DNA of 64,000 bases. It comes from Chryseobacterium geocarposphaerae. Its GTDB lineage: Bacteria; Bacteroidota; Bacteroidia; Flavobacteriales; Weeksellaceae. Of the stretch, positions 6,796 through 15,486 are shown piece by piece. Location: assembly GCF_002797535.1 (NCBI RefSeq), contig NZ_PGFD01000004.1, positions 1 to 64,000 on the forward strand, in the 5' to 3' direction. Made by a program: the position numbers and the translations under genes. Numbering within the stretch: the stretch's first letter is position 1; each line of letters starts with the position of its first letter. The notes under the pieces were generated by a model, which searched no databases, was not told where the DNA came from, and saw only the letters and a program-made list of their open reading frames with translations.

Positions 6796-8586
6796 TTATT
6801 TATTGAGAAAATCGTGAATGACTTTCGCTTTAACTTTTCCGACGATCTCCTCCAAAGTTTCCAGATTGGATTCTTTTATGCGTTTTACAGATTTCAGTTT
6901 TGAAAGTAATAATTCAATCGTTTTTTCTCCCACACCCGGAATTTCTTCCAGTTCAGATTTTATGGTAGAGTTTTTTCTTCTGGTTCTGTGATGTTTTACG
7001 CCGAAACGGTGAGCTTCATCTCTTACTCTTTGCAGAATTTTTAATGTTTCCGATTTTTTATCAAGATACAAAGGAATAGGATCTTCAGGAAAGAAAATCT
7101 CTTCCAGTCTTTTTGCGATTCCGACGATGGTAATTTTACCATATAATCCCAGTAAACGTAAACTTTTTACAGCAGAAGATAACTGTCCCTTTCCTCCATC
7201 AATCAAAATCAATTGAGGTAAGCTTTCTCCCTCATCTAGCATTCTTTTATAGCGGCGATAAATTACTTCTTCCATAGTGGCAAAGTCATTTGGACCCTCC
7301 ACTGTTTTGGGATGGAAAATTCTATAGTCGGCTTTACTTGGTTTTCCGTCTTTAAATACGACACAGGCAGAAACAGGATTTGTACCTTGTATGTTTGAAT
7401 TATCAAAACCTTCAATATGTCTTGGCTCAACAGGCATCCTCAATAACTTCTGCATTTCTGCCATTATTCTGTTGGTGTGCCTTTCCGGATCAACGATCTG
7501 AACCTGCTTTAATTTTTCTAAACGGTATTCCTTCGCATTTTTTTCGGATAATTCTACGATACGTTTTTTATCCCCAACTTTTGGAACGATCAGTTTTACA
7601 TTCGGAATTTCTACAGATAAATGGAAGGGTAGAAGAACTTCTTTTGAATCCGAACTAAACTTTTGCCTGATTTCAATTAAAGCTTCTTCCATAATATCCT
7701 CATCGGATTCTTCAAGGATTTTTTTAATTTCAGTGGTGAAACTCTGAATGATATTTCCGTTTCTGATCTTAAAGAAATTTACATAAGCAGCCGTCTCATC
7801 ACTCGTCATTCCAAATACATCCACATCATCAATATTCGGATTGACAACTGTATTTTTAGCCTGATAATCTTCAAGTATATCAAGTCTTTCCTTTATGAGC
7901 TGTGCCTGTTCAAACTGCAGATTTTCTGCATGTTTCATCATCTGGTTAATCAGATATTCTTTTGCTTTTCGGAAATCACCTTTTATAATTCCTCGAATAG
8001 CATCAATTTTTTCATCATAATCTTCTTTGCTTTCAAGTCCTTCACAAGGTCCTTCACAATTTTTGATATGATATTCTAAACAGACTTTATATTTTCCATC
8101 ATCAATTTTATTAGGTGCAAGATTAAGATTACACGTTCTGAGTTTATAAATATGCTTAATAGTATCCAACAAGATTTTAGCGGGACGTACTTTCGCGTAA
8201 GGGCCGTAATATTCAGATCCGTCTTTGATAACGTTTCTTGTCAGGAATATTCTCGGAAAATCTTCATTTTTGATACAAATCCACGGATAAGTCTTGTCAT
8301 CTTTCAACATCACATTGTAAAACGGTTGATGTTCTTTGATCAGGTTGTTTTCTAATAATAGAGCATCATACTCACTGTTTACAATGGTAGTTTCCAATCG
8401 CTGGATCTTTCCGACCATAATTTTGATCCGGTATCCAGAAAGATTTTTGTTGAAATAAGAAAGAACCCTTTTCTTTAAATTTTTTGCCTTACCCACGTAT
8501 AAAAGCTGGTCGTTTTTGTCATAATAACGATAAACACCGGGTTCGGAAGGTAAAGTTTTAAGCTGCAGTTCTAAGGAAGGATTCAT
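6796..8586 (-). CDS. uvrC: excinuclease ABC subunit C
   Basis: UvrC makes the 3' and 5' incisions around bulky DNA lesions in the UvrABC pathway. The 596-residue protein has the full family order. The GIY-YIG nuclease is at the N-terminus (PGVYRYYDKNDQLLYVGKAK, about 16-35, with NLKKRVLSYF). A cysteine-containing linker follows (CLEYHIKNCEGPCEG), then a UVR motif (about 208-240). Next is the RNase H-like 5' nuclease domain (IEGFDNSNIQGT near 388, LILIDGGKGQL, RDEAHRFGVKHHR), and tandem helix-hairpin-helix motifs at the C-end (LEEIPGVGEKTIELLLSKL). Length is normal. It stands between a secreted-protein gene with its own terminator upstream and a cargo gene downstream, so it is probably transcribed alone from the element at 8591-8598. 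Confidence 0.97.
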   Translation of the reverse strand: MNPSLELQLKTLPSEPGVYRYYDKNDQLLYVGKAKNLKKRVLSYFNKNLSGYRIKIMVGKIQRLETTIVNSEYDALLLENNLIKEHQPFYNVMLKDDKTYPWICIKNEDFPRIFLTRNVIKDGSEYYGPYAKVRPAKILLDTIKHIYKLRTCNLNLAPNKIDDGKYKVCLEYHIKNCEGPCEGLESKEDYDEKIDAIRGIIKGDFRKAKEYLINQMMKHAENLQFEQAQLIKERLDILEDYQAKNTVVNPNIDDVDVFGMTSDETAAYVNFFKIRNGNIIQSFTTEIKKILEESDEDIMEEALIEIRQKFSSDSKEVLLPFHLSVEIPNVKLIVPKVGDKKRIVELSEKNAKEYRLEKLKQVQIVDPERHTNRIMAEMQKLLRMPVEPRHIEGFDNSNIQGTNPVSACVVFKDGKPSKADYRIFHPKTVEGPNDFATMEEVIYRRYKRMLDEGESLPQLILIDGGKGQLSSAVKSLRLLGLYGKITIVGIAKRLEEIFFPEDPIPLYLDKKSETLKILQRVRDEAHRFGVKHHRTRRKNSTIKSELEEIPGVGEKTIELLLSKLKSVKRIKESNLETLEEIVGKVKAKVIHDFLNK

Positions 8587-8590
8587 ATAA

Positions 8591-8598
8591 CAAAATTA
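8591..8598 (-). promoter_or_regulatory. Bacteroidetes -7 element for uvrC
   Basis: CAAAATTA on the plus strand reads TAATTTTG on the minus strand, matching TAnnTTTG, 4 bp upstream of the uvrC ATG. A TTTG at 8614-8617 (minus strand) lies about 15 bp further upstream, slightly short for a -33 box. If correct, the transcript is nearly leaderless. Confidence 0.4.
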
Positions 8599-8616
8599 CG
8601 GAATTTAAAGCCACAA

Positions 8617-8644
8617 AAAAAGCTGTAGAATTCTACAGCTTTAT
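8617..8644 (-). terminator. terminator of gene 8666-9427
   Basis: Perfect inverted repeat AAAGCTGTAGAA/TTCTACAGCTTT (8619-8630/8631-8642) with a T-run on the minus strand. It isolates uvrC from the upstream secreted-protein gene. Confidence 0.8.
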
Positions 8645-8665
8645 AATATATGTTAATATTAAATT

Positions 8666-9427
8666 TTATCCGTTACTCATTTCGGTGTATTGATAAACCA
8701 AGAAGCTGAAATAATCCCATTCTACAGAGTTTTTAGGATATTTTTTCATGAATTCTGCATTGTCTCCGAAAAGAAAATCGTAATTGTCTTCAAAATCATC
8801 TTTGTGAAGCCACATTACTTTATCACCTTTCTTTACGTAATAAGACTTGATAACACCACCACCTAGTTGAGGAGAGCCCATCACGGAAAATCCTGTAGTT
8901 TCCTTAGCTCTCGGATCATGATAAACAGAGATAATATCATCAAATTCAGGATTGATAACCTGCATTAAAAATTCTTTATCATCTTTTTTATTTTTTAAGG
9001 AAACTGTTTGATTTACAAAATGGATACGGTCATTCGTTGTTGTATTTTTCAATTTCTTAGTCTGATAATTTCTGATATTTCCCATATATTTGGCAACTTT
9101 CATAAATTTTTCAGCTCCGTTTGGAAATACATACATTTCACTTATATTATCGGCTAGAAGAACAGTCGTTTTTTTCGTAATACTATCTTTAAGAGTTACT
9201 TCGAAAATCTGTCCTTTTTTAGTGTCGATTTTACCACAAAAACCTTTTACTGTTGTACCATCTTTTAAGGTAACTGTTGATGTTTTTTTAGGAGATGGAG
9301 AATTAAACCCTTCATTAAAAAGGTATTGTTCCATCTTTTTGATTTCTTCTTTGGAGTATTTTACTTTCTGAGCGAAAGAAACAGTGCTTACAAGAAACAA
9401 TGCAAGCAGCATGGTTTTAAATTTCAT
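8666..9427 (-). CDS. secreted hypothetical protein
   Basis: 253 residues with a clear signal peptide (about 1-19, cleavage after VSFA). The mature protein begins with a charged helix (YSKEEIKKMEQYLFNEGF), then a small beta segment with TVTLKDGTTVKGFCGKIDTKKGQIFEVTLKD, reminiscent of short RNA-binding-like or carboxypeptidase-regulatory-like beta folds. A C-terminal half rich in aromatic and acidic residues follows (WLHKDDFEDNYDFLFGD). No family is recognised and there are no catalytic motifs. It is probably periplasmic. Single-gene unit with its own terminator. Confidence 0.7.
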   Translation of the reverse strand: MKFKTMLLALFLVSTVSFAQKVKYSKEEIKKMEQYLFNEGFNSPSPKKTSTVTLKDGTTVKGFCGKIDTKKGQIFEVTLKDSITKKTTVLLADNISEMYVFPNGAEKFMKVAKYMGNIRNYQTKKLKNTTTNDRIHFVNQTVSLKNKKDDKEFLMQVINPEFDDIISVYHDPRAKETTGFSVMGSPQLGGGVIKSYYVKKGDKVMWLHKDDFEDNYDFLFGDNAEFMKKYPKNSVEWDYFSFLVYQYTEMSNG

Positions 9428-9561
9428 AGTGTTATTAATTTTTTTTATTTAAGGCGATAAAAATAACAATTTAATTGATTTGTTCTGAGAAAAATATAAC
9501 GTTGAAAAATTAGTTTTTCCAATTATTGTTAAATGTGTAATTTTAAGACAAAATTTTGAGA

Positions 9562-11049
9562 ATGATATACGGTGTAGATATTTTCAGTTTCCATGATGTG
9601 TTGGAAATCTGTAAAGCTCCAAATAAAGCTAAACTGAACAAAGCTGCAAAAGAACAAATCCTAAAATCGCAGAAGAATGTTCAGAAAATTGTAGACTCAG
9701 ATCGTTGTGTTTACGGAATTAATACAGGATTTGGTCCTCTTTGTGATACGAAAATTTCTGCAGATGAAACTGCACAATTACAATATAATCTGATCATCTC
9801 TCACGCAGTAGGAGTGGGAAAACCAATTGATAAAGAACTTTCAAAAATTATGATGATTGCTAAGGTTCACGCATTGTCAAAAGGATTTTCGGGAGTTTCT
9901 TTAGAAGTGATCGAGAGAATGATTCTAATGTTAGAAAAAGACATTATTCCGGTTGTTCCTGAGCAAGGTTCTGTTGGAGCTTCAGGAGATTTAGCGCCTT
10001 TGTCGCATCTTGTTTTACCACTATTAGGTCTTGGGAAAGTTTGGGTAGGAAATGAAATCTTTGAAACAGCGGAAGTTTTAGAAAAAAATGATCTTCAACC
10101 ATTGGTTTTAGGGCCAAAAGAAGGATTGGGATTAATCAACGGAACTCAGTTTATTCTTGCTCATGCAATTAAAGGATTGGAAAAATTTGAATACTTATTA
10201 GATCTTGCTGATATGACGGCTGCAATGAGCCTTGAAGCATACAGAGGTTCTGCAAGTCCGTTTAAAAAGGAGCTTCATGAAATCAGACCGTTTGAAGGAA
10301 GTAAAAAAGTAGCTGCAAGAATGCTGAAATTCCTGAAAGGTTCAGAAAACCTGAAAGCACACGAAGACTGTGAAAGAGTTCAGGATCCGTATTCAATGAG
10401 ATGCGTTCCGCAGGTCCACGGAGCGAGCAGAAATGCTTTTGAACATTTAAAGATGATGGCTGAAACGGAATTAAATTCTGTAACAGATAATCCGATCGTT
10501 TTAAGTGCTGAAGAGTCTATTTCAGGAGGAAACTTCCATGGTCAGCTGATGGCTCTGCCTTTGGATTATGCAACATTGGCAGCTGCTGAATTAGGAAATA
10601 TTTCCGACAGAAGAAGCTATTTATTACTGGAAGGAAAATATGGTTTACCAAGATTATTAACGGAAAGCTCCGGTTTAAATTCAGGATTTATGATCCCTCA
10701 ATATACTTCTGCAGCGTTAGTGACAGAAAATAAAACGTTGTGTTTCCCGGCTTCGGCAGATTCAATCCCAACAAGTTTAGGTCAGGAAGATCACGTTTCG
10801 ATGGGAAGTATTTCCGGGAGAAAATTCAATCAGGTTTTAGGCAATTTAGTTAATATTCTGGCTGTTGAATTAATGTTTGCAGCACAAGGATTAGAATTCA
10901 GAAGACCTTCAAAATGCTCAAAAATCATCGAAGAAAATTATGCAATCCTTCGTTCGAAAGTTGCTAAGCTTGAAGACGACCGATTAATCGGACAGGATAT
11001 GTTAGCCATTGCAGAATTGATTAATGAAAGAAAATTTGTAGTTAATTAA
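9562..11049 (+). CDS. hutH: histidine ammonia-lyase (HAL/PAL family)
   Basis: The enzyme removes ammonia from L-histidine to give urocanate, the first step of histidine breakdown. The protein is 495 residues from the ATG at 9562; a TTG two codons earlier is in frame but less likely. The self-cyclising MIO prosthetic group is supplied by Ala140-Ser141-Gly142 in SVGASGDLAPLSH. Other family blocks are YGINTGFGPLCD near 56, LINGTQFILAHA, PYSMRCVPQVHGA and SVTDNPIV. The NLIISHAVGVG block (Ser-His) fits histidine rather than tyrosine lyases, though the aromatic specificity is not certain by eye. hutU, hutI and hutG are not adjacent, so the pathway is split or the gene has another use. Confidence 0.92.
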   Translation: MIYGVDIFSFHDVLEICKAPNKAKLNKAAKEQILKSQKNVQKIVDSDRCVYGINTGFGPLCDTKISADETAQLQYNLIISHAVGVGKPIDKELSKIMMIAKVHALSKGFSGVSLEVIERMILMLEKDIIPVVPEQGSVGASGDLAPLSHLVLPLLGLGKVWVGNEIFETAEVLEKNDLQPLVLGPKEGLGLINGTQFILAHAIKGLEKFEYLLDLADMTAAMSLEAYRGSASPFKKELHEIRPFEGSKKVAARMLKFLKGSENLKAHEDCERVQDPYSMRCVPQVHGASRNAFEHLKMMAETELNSVTDNPIVLSAEESISGGNFHGQLMALPLDYATLAAAELGNISDRRSYLLLEGKYGLPRLLTESSGLNSGFMIPQYTSAALVTENKTLCFPASADSIPTSLGQEDHVSMGSISGRKFNQVLGNLVNILAVELMFAAQGLEFRRPSKCSKIIEENYAILRSKVAKLEDDRLIGQDMLAIAELINERKFVVN

Positions 11050-11069
11050 TTTTTTTGATTTAAATAAGA

Positions 11070-11099
11070 TGAAGACTTCTAAAAATGGAGTCTTTTTTG
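11070..11099 (+). terminator. terminator of hutH
   Basis: AAGACT (11072-11077) pairs with AGTCTT (11089-11094), followed by a T6 tract, 23 bp after the hutH stop. The stem is short. Confidence 0.6.
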
Positions 11100-11105
11100 T
11101 TCTAT

Positions 11106-11202
11106 TTACCGCAGGTTTCACAGATGATTGCAAATATTTTTTTAATTTTAAAATATCACATTAAGATAAACATATCTGTGTAAATCTGTGAAATTCGTGG
11201 GG
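11106..11202. repeat. inverted-repeat intergenic element of TTTCACAGAT type
   Basis: TTTCACAGAT (11116-11125) and ATCTGTGAAA (11184-11193) form a perfect 10-bp inverted repeat 58 bp apart, with an extra partial copy ATCTGTGT at 11174-11181. Sequences of the form CACGAATTTCACAGATTTACACAGAT are, from memory, frequent intergenic filler in bacteria. No function is evident. Confidence 0.45.
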
Positions 11203-11249
11203 AAATAAAAATAGTAAAATCAGTAATTTAGCAAAGTAAGAACAACAAA

Positions 11250-11696
11250 ATGGAAATTAAAAGAACAGATTCTTCCAATTCAGATTTTCAGCATTTAGTA
11301 CAATTTTTAGATCAGGATTTAGCCATTCGTGACGGTGATGAACACGGGTTCTATCATCAGTTTAATTCGATTAACCAACTGAAAAACTGTGTTCTTCTCT
11401 ATATAAATGAAAAGCCTGCAGGATGTGGAGCTTTTAAAAAATTTGAAGATGATACCGTAGAAATCAAAAGAATGTATGTATTGCCTGAACACAGAGGTAA
11501 TGGCTATGCATCAAAAATTCTTAACGAACTCGAAATCTGGGCAAAAAGTGAAGGCTTCAAATTTGGTATTTTGGAAACAGGACTTAAACAACCGGAAGCA
11601 ATTGCTCTATACAATAAAAATGGCTACAATCTTATTCCTAATTACGGACAATATGTTGGGGTTGAGAATAGTGTTTGCTATAAAAAGGAGCTGTAA
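11250..11696 (+). CDS. GNAT-family N-acetyltransferase
   Basis: 148 residues, the size of a single GNAT domain that transfers an acetyl group from acetyl-CoA to an amine. The acetyl-CoA-binding motif A is visible as EIKRMYVLPEHRGNGYASKI (about 71-90) with the RxxGxG-type pyrophosphate loop RGNGYA. GFKFGILETGLKQPEAIALY and NKNGYNLIPNYGQY are motif B-like and end in the FYxxxGY-type segment. The substrate is unknown; the profile is that of generic small-molecule or protein acetyltransferases. The preceding gap holds a repeat and no clear promoter. Confidence 0.88.
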   Translation: MEIKRTDSSNSDFQHLVQFLDQDLAIRDGDEHGFYHQFNSINQLKNCVLLYINEKPAGCGAFKKFEDDTVEIKRMYVLPEHRGNGYASKILNELEIWAKSEGFKFGILETGLKQPEAIALYNKNGYNLIPNYGQYVGVENSVCYKKEL

Positions 11697-11811
11697 ATCA
11701 TTAGGTTAATACTATTTTTAGCATAATAAAATTAATAGTAAATTAAACTTTAGATATTTTTAATTCAATGTAAAGTGATATCTTGGTTAGGCCAATCAAA
11801 TATTATTTTAT

Positions 11812-13308
11812 ATGAAAAAAAATGTCTTTTATCTACTTCTATTGTTTTTTATTTTCACTGCCTGTAGCAGGGAAGATCTTCAAAACAATCCCGGAAACAT
11901 TGAAGTGGCACAGAAAGATCCTCTGACAGCCAAACAAATCAATGAAAAAATTAATGAAACCATTAAAACGAAAGGAAGGTTTTCCTGGAATGAATCCTCT
12001 GATCATTTCGTGTGGAGTGCCATTTTTCAGGGGAATAAAATTGCTTCTATTGGATTCGGATCTTCTTTCGACAGAAGCTTGACGCCGGATAGTAAAGCGA
12101 TTGAGGAAGAAATTTTAAAAGTAATTGAACGGTACGAAGGAAAAACAGAAAGAACTTTATTATCTTCAGATCAGTATCTCAATCAAATCGATGTTGTGAT
12201 AGAAAAACAGGAAACGGTCATTGCGCTTAGGAAAATGAAAAATATCCGTTATCTGGAGCCTGCAGATTACCGTTATTTTGAAAATGAGCAAAAATTCGGA
12301 GCAACATCAAAATCGAGTAGCAGTTCATCAGGTTGCGGCTTTGAATCAACCACTTTAAGTACTTCAGATTACACCACTGTAACACCTAATGCAAAAGCGC
12401 CCTGGTCTTTCTCCAAACACAATATCATCAATGCATGGAGCTACAGTACGGGAGCTGGAATTACAATCGGCGTGATTGACAGCGGTGTTTCTCCTGAGCA
12501 GACTTTACTGGGAACCAGCTTCAATAACGGGCTTTCCTCAGGAAGAACGATCAGTAAAAATGGAGTCTATGTAGATTCAGTATGGCCGTGGAGTACAGGT
12601 TATGACGGTTCTGCGGATCAATGCGGTCATGGAACAAGTATGGCTTCGACGATGGCAGCTCCGAGAAATAATCTGGGACAGCCGGTTGGTGTTGCCTATA
12701 ATGCCAATCTGGTAACCTATAGAGCGGCTTCTAATGTTGTACTGGATGGATATCATGAACAAAACGGAGTAAAGATTGCATTTACAGAGCTGGGAAATAA
12801 TACCGGTGTTAAAATCATTTCAATGTCAATGGGACATATTTTCTCTGTGGGGAAAATCGAAGATGGAGTAAAATATGCGTATTCAAAAGGGAAACTGATT
12901 TTCTGTGCAGGAGGAACTTCCACAAGCTTTACGAATTTTGTAGGGGTAATTTTTCCGGCTTGGATGCCTGAAACCCAGGCAATCACCGGAGTAAAAGAAA
13001 ATACTTCCAACCAAAAATGCGACGTGTGTCATTCGGGAGCTGAAATTGATTTTACTTATCAAATGGAAAGAGCTTCAGGAAACAGTATTCCGGTCCTGAG
13101 TTATTACAACGCACAAACCGATTATGTAGGAGGCTCTTCTGTAGCAACAGCTTCTACAGCTGGAATTGCAGCTTTGGTATGGGCTAAAAATCCGTCCTGG
13201 ACCAGAGATCAGGTTCTGAATAAAATGAGACAGTCAGCCACGTATTATCCGACTCCGAATTCAGACTATGGATATGGAAATATTAATGTGTTACAAGCTG
13301 TCCAATAA
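11812..13308 (+). CDS. S8 (subtilisin-like) serine peptidase lipoprotein
   Basis: 498 residues. The N-terminus is a lipoprotein signal (FIFTAC, lipid Cys near 18), so the protease is probably membrane anchored. A propeptide-like segment (about 20-165) and a Ser/Cys-rich linker precede the catalytic domain. Asp223 lies in GVIDSGV, His273 in CGHGTSMAS and Ser443 in GGSSVATASTAGIA, the S8 triad in correct order. The usual oxyanion-hole block AAGN is CAGG here (Gly368 in place of Asn), which could weaken catalysis. Extra Cys residues (KCDVCHSG near 405) may form a disulfide. Monocistronic. A secreted or surface protease is inferred. Confidence 0.9.
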   Translation: MKKNVFYLLLLFFIFTACSREDLQNNPGNIEVAQKDPLTAKQINEKINETIKTKGRFSWNESSDHFVWSAIFQGNKIASIGFGSSFDRSLTPDSKAIEEEILKVIERYEGKTERTLLSSDQYLNQIDVVIEKQETVIALRKMKNIRYLEPADYRYFENEQKFGATSKSSSSSSGCGFESTTLSTSDYTTVTPNAKAPWSFSKHNIINAWSYSTGAGITIGVIDSGVSPEQTLLGTSFNNGLSSGRTISKNGVYVDSVWPWSTGYDGSADQCGHGTSMASTMAAPRNNLGQPVGVAYNANLVTYRAASNVVLDGYHEQNGVKIAFTELGNNTGVKIISMSMGHIFSVGKIEDGVKYAYSKGKLIFCAGGTSTSFTNFVGVIFPAWMPETQAITGVKENTSNQKCDVCHSGAEIDFTYQMERASGNSIPVLSYYNAQTDYVGGSSVATASTAGIAALVWAKNPSWTRDQVLNKMRQSATYYPTPNSDYGYGNINVLQAVQ

Positions 13309-13351
13309 ATAATCTTAAACTAAAAAATCAGAAAGACGGAAATATTTCAGG

Positions 13352-14524
13352 TTAATCTCCCAGCTGATAATCTAAAGGAAGCATATTTTCAATTTTATTT
13401 TTTGTAAAGTCTCCTTCAGCAATTAGTAAATCAGGAGTTGAGATGTTTCCGTCTTTTGAAACTTCAAAAGTTTCGCCTTCAGGATGTAAGTAGGATGAAA
13501 TAACAACAGGAATTGTTGTTTTTATAAACTGTTTTCCTTTCAGTTCATAGTAATACTTAGAATAATTCACCTGTAGCATATCCTTAAAACTGAAAAGAAC
13601 ATTTTTTCCATCTCTTTTCACGTAATCAGAATCCGGAATCATGGTTTTCGTGATGGCTAAAGCGTAAGGCTTTTGGCTGTTCTTTCTGTGTGAAATATCA
13701 CTAATCTCCTCTGGAATTTTCAAAAGTGTTTTTGAAGTTCTAGCCATTTCCTTGAAATTTTTCAGGATGTTCAGTTCTTCTGAGGTAGGATATTTCGGAT
13801 TGGGAATTTGTACAACATGGTTTACTATAAATTTATCTTCTGAAATTGTATTGTTATAAATACTTCTGAAAAAATGGAGCATACTTCCGTCATAGGCGTT
13901 CATCCTGTTGAGCTTTACTTTATTAGAATTTTTGGTTTCCTTAAAAAAGCTTGTTCCTGTATAGTTGACCATATTGGAATTAAAATCGGCAGAAAAGCTT
14001 ATGAGGTTATATTCAATCTCGTAGCCTAAGTTTTTATTTTCAATAATTAAAGTTTTCGGAGCTTTTACCTTTAATATTTTATTCTTTTTATCGTAAGCGA
14101 ATTTTAAAGATCTTTGATTTTTAATTTTCACGTTTTCCTGATCACTTCCGATAAAAGTATTAAGGAAATAACGGATATGATTCTTGTACGCTTCCTCGGT
14201 AAAAGGAATGATGGTCACTTCTTCAATGGTATTGGTTTTCAGGAGAAAAACTTTTAATTTTTTATTTAAAACTTCCGAAACAGGGGTTGCAAAAGTTTCA
14301 TAATCTTCTTTCTGAAAAATAATATTCCCGATATTTTTTGAAGGCAAATTGAGGCTGAAGCTTCCGTCCTCTTTAGAAGTTGTTCCTATTTTTGTTCCAT
14401 CAATATAAATGGAGACATTGGGAATTTTTTGTTCCGCATCGTTTACTACCGTTCCTTGTATCATTTGAGCAATTGAAAAGGAAAACGGAAGCAGAAATAA
14501 AAAAAGTAATACTGTTTTTTTCAT
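13352..14524 (-). CDS. secreted protein with carboxypeptidase-regulatory-like domain
   Basis: 390 residues from the ATG at 14524 (a TTG three codons upstream is an in-frame alternative). Signal peptide to about 20 (ends SIAQ). Residues about 20-95 are a carboxypeptidase D regulatory-like beta domain: IQGTVVNDAEQKIPNVSIYI, then GTTSKEDGSFSLNLP. This module is common at the N-terminus of TonB-dependent receptors and surface proteins of Bacteroidetes. The remaining 290 residues (VTIIPFTEEAYKNHIRYFL onward) match a secreted family of unknown function seen in this lineage and include no plug or barrel, so it is not a SusC receptor. Single gene; no terminator seen. Confidence 0.8.
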   Translation of the reverse strand: MKKTVLLFLFLLPFSFSIAQMIQGTVVNDAEQKIPNVSIYIDGTKIGTTSKEDGSFSLNLPSKNIGNIIFQKEDYETFATPVSEVLNKKLKVFLLKTNTIEEVTIIPFTEEAYKNHIRYFLNTFIGSDQENVKIKNQRSLKFAYDKKNKILKVKAPKTLIIENKNLGYEIEYNLISFSADFNSNMVNYTGTSFFKETKNSNKVKLNRMNAYDGSMLHFFRSIYNNTISEDKFIVNHVVQIPNPKYPTSEELNILKNFKEMARTSKTLLKIPEEISDISHRKNSQKPYALAITKTMIPDSDYVKRDGKNVLFSFKDMLQVNYSKYYYELKGKQFIKTTIPVVISSYLHPEGETFEVSKDGNISTPDLLIAEGDFTKNKIENMLPLDYQLGD

Positions 14525-14578
14525 GGCAAACAATATTACTAAATTTTTAGTGATAAAAAAATACTTAAAAATAAGTTG

Positions 14579-15406
14579 TTATCCGATTCTCACACTGGTC
14601 ATACTTAGAGATCCTCCGATTAACTCATCATTAAATAAGGTTAAATTTTCTGCTTTATCCTTCAATCCTAATGTATAAATCAAAGGAAAATAGTGATCTG
14701 GGGTAGGAACTGCATATTGCAGTGAAGTTCCCTGCTTTTGATAATCAATAATACTTTGGAAATTTCCGTCCAAAAGCCAGTTGTTTGTTTTTTCACGGGC
14801 TTCAATTGCCCAATCCCAACCAGCTCCTACTGTATTGATATTTCTCCAGTCGATCAATCTAAGGTTGTGTACAATATTGCCGCTTCCGATGATCAGAATT
14901 CCTTTTTCGCGAAGTTTATTGAGCCTTTTTGCCAGATCAAAATGATATTGTGAAGGTTTTGTATAATCAATACTCATTTGAATCACCGGAATATCCGCAT
15001 TAGGATACATATGCTTAATAACCGACCATGCGCCATGGTCCAATCCCCAATTATGGTCTTCTTCCACTACAACAGGAGCTAACAGTTCTGCTGTCTCTTT
15101 TGCCAGTTCAGGATCTCCCGGAGCGGGATATTGCACATCAAACAATGCCTGTGGAAAACCACCGAAATCATGAATCGTTCTTGGCATATCCATCGCAGTT
15201 ACTTTCGTCCCATGCGTAAACCAGTGTGCGGAGATACATAAAATTGCATTCGGTTTCGGAATTTCAGTGGCTGCTTTTCTGAAACCTCGTACAAACTGAT
15301 TTTCCTCAATGGCGTTCATCGGTGAGCCATGCCCGAGAAAAAGAACGGGCATTCTCTGGGTATTACCGAAGTTTTCGCTTATGCTTTGTAAATCGTTTAG
15401 GTTCAT
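14579..15406 (-). CDS. ygiD: extradiol ring-opening dioxygenase, YgiD/DODA type
   Basis: 275 residues from the ATG at 15406; the frame is open to a TTG at 15442 but the added residues do not fit the family. Class III (LigB-type) extradiol dioxygenases of this group cleave catechol rings such as L-DOPA using Fe(II) or Zn. Expected metal and base histidines are seen in FLGHGSPMNAIEEN, CISAHWFTHG, HNWGLDHGAWSVIKHMYP and GSGNIVHNLR, with the tail PTPDHYFPLIYTLG also typical. The natural substrate is unknown. It lies between the carboxypeptidase-regulatory-like gene and the YceI terminator, probably as a single unit. Confidence 0.9.
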   Translation of the reverse strand: MNLNDLQSISENFGNTQRMPVLFLGHGSPMNAIEENQFVRGFRKAATEIPKPNAILCISAHWFTHGTKVTAMDMPRTIHDFGGFPQALFDVQYPAPGDPELAKETAELLAPVVVEEDHNWGLDHGAWSVIKHMYPNADIPVIQMSIDYTKPSQYHFDLAKRLNKLREKGILIIGSGNIVHNLRLIDWRNINTVGAGWDWAIEAREKTNNWLLDGNFQSIIDYQKQGTSLQYAVPTPDHYFPLIYTLGLKDKAENLTLFNDELIGGSLSMTSVRIG

Positions 15407-15430
15407 TTGTATTGATAATATAGAAAAACA

Positions 15431-15471
15431 AAAAAGGTTCAAGGTTTTAGAAAAATCCCCGAACCTTTTAA
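15431..15471 (-). terminator. terminator of the yceI-type gene
   Basis: AAAAGGTTC (15432-15440) pairs with GAACCTTTT (15461-15469); read on the minus strand it is followed by a T-rich tract. It ends the 15487-15999 transcript before the dioxygenase gene. Confidence 0.65.
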
Positions 15472-15486
15472 GATATTTGTTAAAAA

